A stretch of DNA of 64,000 bases from Streptomyces sp. LHD-70 (GTDB lineage Bacteria > Actinomycetota > Actinomycetes > Streptomycetales > Streptomycetaceae): the NCBI RefSeq assembly GCF_031157275.1, contig NZ_JAVIFW010000025.1, positions 1 to 64,000 of the forward strand, written 5' to 3'. How positions within the stretch are numbered: the stretch's first letter is position 1; each line of letters opens with the position of its first letter. Below, in pieces: positions 59,418 through 64,000 of this stretch. Below the pieces are notes generated by a model. It had not been told where the DNA came from. It ran no database searches and saw only the letters and a program-made list of their open reading frames with translations. The position numbers and the translations under genes were made by a program.

Positions 59418-60698
59418 ATGCGGCGGCGACTGATCAACTCCACCCTCGCCGTAGTCCTCGTCGTCATCGCCGTCTTCGGGGTCTCCCTGGTGATCGTGGA
59501 GACCCGCACGATCACCACCAGCGCCCGCGAGCGCGTCGCGTCCGAGGCGAGCCGGCTCGTCGCGATCGTCGACAGCCGCCTGATGGCCGCCGACCGGATC
59601 ACCGAGGGCGTCCTGACGGAGCAGGTCGGCACCGAGCGGTACGCCCGTATCGAGATCCCCGAGCGCGCCCCCATCGAGATCGGCACCAAGCCCGAGGGCG
59701 ACGTCATCAAGGCCACCGCCACCGGCGAGCAGGGCGAGACCGTCACCGTCGAGGAGCCGCGCTCCACCGTGACCGGCGAGGTCGGCCGCACGCTCCTGAT
59801 GATCGGCCTGGTCGCGCTGCTCGCCGTGATCGCCGCCGTGCTCCTCGCGCTGCGCCAGGCCAACCGGCTCGCCTCCCCGCTCACCGACCTCGCCCAGACC
59901 GCCGAACGCCTCGGCTCCGGCGACCCGCGCCCACGGCACAGGCGGTACGGGGTGCCCGAACTCGACCGCGTCGCGGACGTACTGGACAGCTCGGCCGAGC
60001 GCATCGCCCGCATGCTCACCGCCGAGCGACGCCTCGCCGCGGACGCCTCGCACCAGCTGCGCACCCCGCTGACCGCGCTCTCCATGCGCCTGGAGGAGAT
60101 CACGCTCACCGACGACCCGGAGACGGTCAAGGAGGAGGCGACGATCGCGCTCGCGCAGGTCGAGCGGCTCACGGACGTGGTCGAGCGGCTGCTCACCAAC
60201 TCCCGCGACCCGCGCACCGGCTCCGCCGTCACCTTCGACCTGGACGAGGTCGTCAAGCAGCAGATCGCCGAGTGGCTGCCCGCCTACCGCAGCGCCGGCC
60301 GGGCCCTCGTCCGCTCCGGCAAGCAGCACCTGATGGTGGAGGGCACGCCCGGCGCGGTCGCCCAGGTCCTCGCCGCGCTGATCGAGAACTCCCTGATGCA
60401 CGGCGGTGGCACCGTCGCCCTGCGGACCCGCGTCACCGGCAACCAGGTGGTGATCGAGGTGACCGACGAGGGCCCGGGGGTGCCGCCGGAGCTCGGTGCG
60501 CGGATCTTCGAGCGGACCATCAGCGGCCGCAACTCCACCGGCATCGGCCTGGCCGTGGCCCGCGACCTCGCGGAGGCGGACGGCGGGCGCCTGGAGATGC
60601 TGCAGCAGAAGCCGCCGGTCTTCGGCCTGTTCCTGTCCCGCTCCCGCCCCACGGACGACGACGCCGCGCGCACCGAAACGGAACCGACGGTCAGATGA
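59418..60698 (+). CDS. Sensor histidine kinase
   Basis: 426 residues. Two membrane helices (about 7-27 and 123-146) flank a short extracytoplasmic sensor part of about 95 residues. A HAMP linker follows (about 147-200, ALRQANRLASPLTDLAQTAERLG), then the dimerisation helix with His212 in DASHQLRTPLTALSMRLEE, and the ATPase domain with ALIENSLMHGGG (N box), VTDEGPGVPPE (G1) and STGIGLAVARDLAEADGG (G2). It phosphorylates the upstream OmpR-type regulator. Its 3' end overlaps the convergent gtrA-like gene by 8 nt. Confidence 0.94.
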   Translation: MRRRLINSTLAVVLVVIAVFGVSLVIVETRTITTSARERVASEASRLVAIVDSRLMAADRITEGVLTEQVGTERYARIEIPERAPIEIGTKPEGDVIKATATGEQGETVTVEEPRSTVTGEVGRTLLMIGLVALLAVIAAVLLALRQANRLASPLTDLAQTAERLGSGDPRPRHRRYGVPELDRVADVLDSSAERIARMLTAERRLAADASHQLRTPLTALSMRLEEITLTDDPETVKEEATIALAQVERLTDVVERLLTNSRDPRTGSAVTFDLDEVVKQQIAEWLPAYRSAGRALVRSGKQHLMVEGTPGAVAQVLAALIENSLMHGGGTVALRTRVTGNQVVIEVTDEGPGVPPELGARIFERTISGRNSTGIGLAVARDLAEADGGRLEMLQQKPPVFGLFLSRSRPTDDDAARTETEPTVR

Positions 60699-61248
60699 CG
60701 TGCTGGCGGCGCCGCTCCGCCTGCTCCTTCTTGGAGGACGCCTCCAGGAACTCCTTCTTGGAGGACGCCTCCGCCTCCAGGAACGATTCGGCGCCGCCGG
60801 CCACCGTCTTGCGCGCGGGGAGCGCCTTGAACACCCAGGTGCGGTACGACCAGAAGCGGAAGAGCGTCGCGATGCCGATGCCGAGGAACTTGAAGATGTT
60901 GCTCTGCAGCTGGCTGTCCCAGCCGAACCCGTACGTCGCCGCGTACAGGACGCCGTTCTCGATCACCAGGCCTACGGCGGAGAACAGCAGGAAGAGCGTC
61001 ATCTCCTTCGTACGACCGCTCTTGTCGCGGTCCCGGTACGTGAAGTAGCGGAAGCCCACGTAGTTGCAGCAGATCGCGACGACCGTGGCGATGATCGAGG
61101 CGCGCACCACCGGGATCTCCGTCGTGTGCCGCAGGAGGTTGAACACTCCGAGGTTCACCAGCGTGCCGATGCCGCCCACCACGCCGAACTTGGCGATCTC
61201 GCGGATGAGCTGGTCCAGTTGCACGCGCAGTGCGCCCCGCTCACTCAT
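60691..61248 (-). CDS. GtrA family membrane protein
   Basis: 185 residues with four membrane helices (about 18-38, 48-68, 84-104, 115-135), the GtrA pattern (KFGVVGGIGTLVNLGVFNLL, then FRFWSYRTWVF). GtrA proteins are linked to flipping or transfer of prenyl-linked sugars for cell-surface polymers. The C-terminal tail contains a repeated EASSKKE block from a 27-nt duplication. Start ATG at 61248. It is convergent with, and overlaps, the histidine kinase gene end. Confidence 0.9.
   Translation of the reverse strand: MSERGALRVQLDQLIREIAKFGVVGGIGTLVNLGVFNLLRHTTEIPVVRASIIATVVAICCNYVGFRYFTYRDRDKSGRTKEMTLFLLFSAVGLVIENGVLYAATYGFGWDSQLQSNIFKFLGIGIATLFRFWSYRTWVFKALPARKTVAGGAESFLEAEASSKKEFLEASSKKEQAERRRQHVI
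60723..60771. repeat. Direct repeat in the tail of the GtrA-family gene
   Basis: The 22-mer starting CTCCTTCTTGGAGGACGCCT occurs at 60723-60744 and 60750-60771 (period 27 nt, nine codons). It encodes the doubled ASSKKE motif near the C-terminus. Confidence 0.92.
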
Positions 61249-61465
61249 GGTGATCGTTCGCCCCGTCCGTTCGGTGGTCGGCCTCTCGGATTACCCCGTC
61301 ATGCTAACCAGCGTGGACTTCCCGTGCCTGGCCTGTGGAAACCGTGGAACGGCGGTGTGACGCGCGTAGCCCAGACAGCGCAGGCGAGACCGGGCTCACG
61401 GCTGTGAGATGTGACGCAGGACTCGTGGGTCTCTACGTATCCCAGGGCCCCTTACCCTGGATGAT

Positions 61466-62605
61466 GTGACGTTCCCCGTAGTCGGCATGGTCGGCGGTGG
61501 GCAGCTCGCGCGCATGACGCACGAAGCAGGCATCCCGCTCGGCATCAGGTTCAAGCTCCTCAGTGACACTCCCCAGGACTCGGCGGCCCAGGTCGTCAGC
61601 GATGTCGTCATCGGCGACTATCGCGACCTGGACACCCTGCGTGAGTTCGCCCGTGGCTGTGACGTGATCACCTTCGATCACGAGCACGTGCCCACGGAGC
61701 ATCTGCGCGCCCTGGAGGCGGACGGGATCCCCGTGCGCCCCGGTCCGGACGCGCTGGTGCACGCCCAGGACAAGGGCGTGATGCGGGCGAAGCTCGACGC
61801 ACTCGGCGCCCCGTGTCCGCGCCATCGCCTCGTGACGGACCCCGACGACGTCGTGGCGTTCGCCGAGGAGGGCGCGGGCTTCCCCGTCATCCTCAAGACG
61901 GTGCGCGGCGGGTACGACGGCAAGGGCGTGTGGTTCGTGCGCTCCGCCGCGGACGCCGCCGATCCGTTCAAGGCCGGCGTCCCCGTCCTCGCCGAGGAGA
62001 AGGTCGCGTTCGTACGCGAGCTGGCGGCGAACGTCGTCCGCTCGCCGCACGGCCAGGCCGTGGCGTACCCGGTCGTGGAGTCCCAGCAGGTCGACGGCGT
62101 CTGCGACACGGTGATCGCACCCGCGCCCGGCCTCTCCGAGGACCTCGCGGGCCGCGCCCAGGAGCTGGCCCTGCGGATCGCGCAGGAGCTGGGCGTGGTG
62201 GGCCACCTCGCGGTGGAGCTCTTCGAGACCGCCGACGGACAGATCCTCGTCAACGAGCTCGCCATGCGCCCGCACAACTCCGGGCACTGGACCCAGGACG
62301 GCGCGATCACCTCGCAGTTCGCCAACCATGTGCGCGCGGTCCTCGACCTGCCGCTCGGCGACCCGCGCCCGCGGGCGAAGTGGACGGTCATGGCCAACGT
62401 CCTCGGCGGCGACTACCCGGACATGTACCAGGCGTACCTGCACTGCATGGCCCGCGACCCGCAGCTGAAGATCCACATGTACGGCAAGGACGTGAAGCCG
62501 GGCCGCAAGGTGGGCCACGTCAACACCTACGGCGACGACCTGGACGACGTGCTGGAGCGCGCCCGTCACGCAGTCGGCTACCTGCGAGGAACGATCACGG
62601 AATGA
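61466..62605 (+). CDS. purK: 5-(carboxyamino)imidazole ribonucleotide synthase
   Basis: A 379-residue ATP-grasp enzyme that carboxylates AIR to N5-CAIR with ATP and bicarbonate in purine synthesis. It has the N-terminal VGMVGGGQLARMTHEAG, ATP-binding VILKTVRGGYDGKGV, and metal site HLAVELFETADGQILVNELAMRPHNSGHWT. The GTG start has no clear Shine-Dalgarno, and TACCCT lies only 7-12 nt before it, so the mRNA may be leaderless or nearly so. The stop overlaps the purE ATG (ATGA). Divergent from the gtrA-like gene. Confidence 0.96.
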   Translation: MTFPVVGMVGGGQLARMTHEAGIPLGIRFKLLSDTPQDSAAQVVSDVVIGDYRDLDTLREFARGCDVITFDHEHVPTEHLRALEADGIPVRPGPDALVHAQDKGVMRAKLDALGAPCPRHRLVTDPDDVVAFAEEGAGFPVILKTVRGGYDGKGVWFVRSAADAADPFKAGVPVLAEEKVAFVRELAANVVRSPHGQAVAYPVVESQQVDGVCDTVIAPAPGLSEDLAGRAQELALRIAQELGVVGHLAVELFETADGQILVNELAMRPHNSGHWTQDGAITSQFANHVRAVLDLPLGDPRPRAKWTVMANVLGGDYPDMYQAYLHCMARDPQLKIHMYGKDVKPGRKVGHVNTYGDDLDDVLERARHAVGYLRGTITE

Positions 62606-63141
62606 CCAGCCCCACCAACTCCCCTGTGGTCGGCATCGTCATGGGCTCCGACTCCGACTGGCCCGTCATGGAGAACGCCGCGAAGGCGCTCGACGAGTTC
62701 GAGATTCCGTACGAGGTCGACGTCGTCTCCGCGCACCGCATGCCGCGCGAGATGGTCGCGTACGGCGAGGACGCGGCCGAGCGCGGCCTCAAGGCGATCA
62801 TCGCGGGCGCGGGCGGCGCGGCCCATCTGCCGGGCATGCTCGCCTCGGTGACGCCGCTGCCGGTGATCGGTGTGCCGGTCCCGTTGAAGTACCTGGACGG
62901 CATGGACTCGCTGCTCTCGATCGTGCAGATGCCGGCGGGCGTGCCGGTGGCGACGGTCTCGGTCGGCGGCGCGCGCAACGCGGGCCTGCTCGCGGCCCGC
63001 ATCCTCGCCGCCCACGACCCCGAACTCCTCACCCGCATGCGGGAGTTCCAGCGGGAGCTCAACGACCAGGCCACGGAGAAGGGCAAGCGGCTCCGGGCGA
63101 AGGTCGAGGGCGCGGGGGCAGGATTCGGCTTCGGGCAGTAG
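62602..63141 (+). CDS. purE: N5-carboxyaminoimidazole ribonucleotide mutase
   Basis: A 179-residue class I PurE that moves the carboxyl group of N5-CAIR to give CAIR. Signature sites are VGIVMGSDSDWPVM, SAHRMP (with the catalytic His), IIAGAGGAAHLPGM and GVPV, and the QMPAGVPVATVSVGGARNAG segment. It is translated with purK through a 4-nt overlap. A family A repeat follows about 37 nt after the stop and probably ends the transcript. Confidence 0.97.
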   Translation: MTSPTNSPVVGIVMGSDSDWPVMENAAKALDEFEIPYEVDVVSAHRMPREMVAYGEDAAERGLKAIIAGAGGAAHLPGMLASVTPLPVIGVPVPLKYLDGMDSLLSIVQMPAGVPVATVSVGGARNAGLLAARILAAHDPELLTRMREFQRELNDQATEKGKRLRAKVEGAGAGFGFGQ

Positions 63142-63177
63142 CAGCCGGGCTCTGTCGTTCGGCTTTCCCGCCGTCAA

Positions 63178-63240
63178 ATTCAGCCCCTCCGGCGTTTGAG
63201 GAGCGGGGGTCCGGGGGGCGGAGCCCCCGAAGCGCCGCAG
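63178..63240. repeat. Family A repeat after purE
   Basis: ATTCAGCCCCTCCGGCGTTT followed by GAGGAGCGGGGG and the hairpin CCGGGGGGCGGAGCCCCC, ending GAAGCGCCGCAG. Nearly identical to 3458-3521. It lies between purE and the dipeptidase gene. Confidence 0.85.
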
Positions 63241-63303
63241 GCTTTCGGGAAGGGGCGGGGAGGGGATCAAACCGACGGCGCCCCCGCCGACGGTGCGGGA
63301 ACA

Positions 63304-64000
63304 ATGGCCCGCATGCCAGCAACCGACCACCTGCACTCCGCCCGAGAACTCCTCACGGCGTACCCCGTCGCGGACGGTCACAACGACCTCCCCTGGGCGC
63401 TCCGCGAGAAGGTCCGCTACGACATCGACCGCCTGGACATCGCAGCCGACCAGACCGGCAGGCTGCACACCGACCTCGCCCGGCTCCGCTCCGGCGGCGT
63501 CGGCGCACAGTTCTGGTCGGTGTACGTACGCACCGACCTGACCGGTGACGCCGCGGTCAGCGCGACGCTCGAACAGATCGACTGCGTCCAGCAGTTGCTC
63601 GACCGGCACCCGGCCGAGCTGCGCCGCGCCCTGACCGCCGCCGACATGGAGGCGGCCCGCGCCGAGGGGCGGATCGCCTCCCTGATGGGTGCCGAGGGCG
63701 GCCACTCCATCAACAACTCCCTCGCCACGCTGCGCGCCCTGCACACCCTCGGCGTGCGCTACATGACGCTCACCCACAACGACAACATCGCGTGGGCGGA
63801 CTCGGCGACGGACGAACCGGGCGTCGGCGGCCTCTCGCCCTTCGGCCACGAGGTCGTACGCGAGATGAACCGCATCGGCATGCTCGTGGACCTCTCGCAC
63901 GTCGCGGCCACCACGATGCGCGCGGCCCTGGACACCTCCACGGCGCCGGTGATCTTCTCCCACTCGTCGTCCCGCGCGGTCTGCGACCACCCGCGCAACA
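63304..64000 (+). CDS. Membrane dipeptidase, M19 family (truncated by window end)
   Basis: The first 232 residues are present. M19 (renal dipeptidase-like) enzymes are zinc dipeptidases cleaving L- and some D-dipeptides. Visible Zn-site motifs are VADGHNDLPW near residue 20, MGAEGGHSINNSL with the bridging Glu, and VDLSHVAATTM (His). RYMTLTHNDNIAWADSA is also typical. No signal peptide is seen, so it is probably cytosolic. Start ATG 63304 or 63313; both are in frame. The C-terminal part lies beyond the window. Confidence 0.9.
   Translation, partial: MARMPATDHLHSARELLTAYPVADGHNDLPWALREKVRYDIDRLDIAADQTGRLHTDLARLRSGGVGAQFWSVYVRTDLTGDAAVSATLEQIDCVQQLLDRHPAELRRALTAADMEAARAEGRIASLMGAEGGHSINNSLATLRALHTLGVRYMTLTHNDNIAWADSATDEPGVGGLSPFGHEVVREMNRIGMLVDLSHVAATTMRAALDTSTAPVIFSHSSSRAVCDHPRN

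Overview
The window is a 64-kb stretch of a Streptomyces chromosome. The evidence is very high G+C with strong third-position GC bias, GTG/TTG starts, two resuscitation-promoting factors, a leucyl tRNA with a UAA anticodon that fits bldA, a SigB/F/G-type sigma factor with partner-switch proteins, and a gene order (mfd, mazG, P450, rpfC, rpfA, eno, divIC, ppx, ndh, cfa, bldA, cbs, hut genes, purK, purE) that agrees with what I remember of the S. coelicolor core around SCO3110-SCO3058. The species is not determined. I see no prophage, insertion sequence, CRISPR array or plasmid origin.

1-13.5 kb: an MFS drug transporter with a repeat-encoded tail, a DUF2079 membrane protein, mfd, an NTF2-like protein, an SCO6745-family protein, a MOSC protein with a one-base frameshift near its end, an acetyltransferase, a membrane protein coupled to a Ser/Thr kinase, and a SurA-type lipoprotein. 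13.5-25 kb: mazG, a cytochrome P450, rpfC, rpfA behind a c-di-AMP (ydaO-type) riboswitch, eno, divIC, a DUF501 protein, ppx, ndh behind a likely Rex operator, and cfa. 25-36 kb: an ABC export pair, the bldA tRNA, a Bax-inhibitor-like protein, several small unknowns, a thiolase, an SGNH hydrolase and cbs.

36-48.5 kb is a nitrogen-compound catabolic region. It holds an NCS1 permease, a divergent RpiR regulator, a PIN-domain gene fragment, an APC permease, a PLP decarboxylase, and a hut operon (hutU, an M20 amidohydrolase, hutF, then hutI). hutH and hutG are absent. The M20 enzyme sits where a deformylase would be needed, and its N-terminus is encoded by a dispersed palindromic repeat.

48.5-51 kb carries a SigB/F/G sigma factor with a STAS antagonist and an anti-sigma kinase. 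51.2-55.6 kb is the most novel-looking part: four cell-surface genes. Two proteins have sortase signals (LPQTG, LAETG) and share a DUF6801-like domain. Two membrane-anchored secreted proteins lie between them, one of which resembles the DUF916/WxL-interacting family. The last three genes are coupled by 4-nt stop/start overlaps. 55.7-64 kb: a secreted alpha/beta hydrolase, a peptide/proton symporter, a two-component system, a GtrA protein, purK-purE and a truncated M19 dipeptidase.

Two families of dispersed palindromic repeats occupy many intergenic gaps, and several tandem repeats lie in gene tails and leaders.
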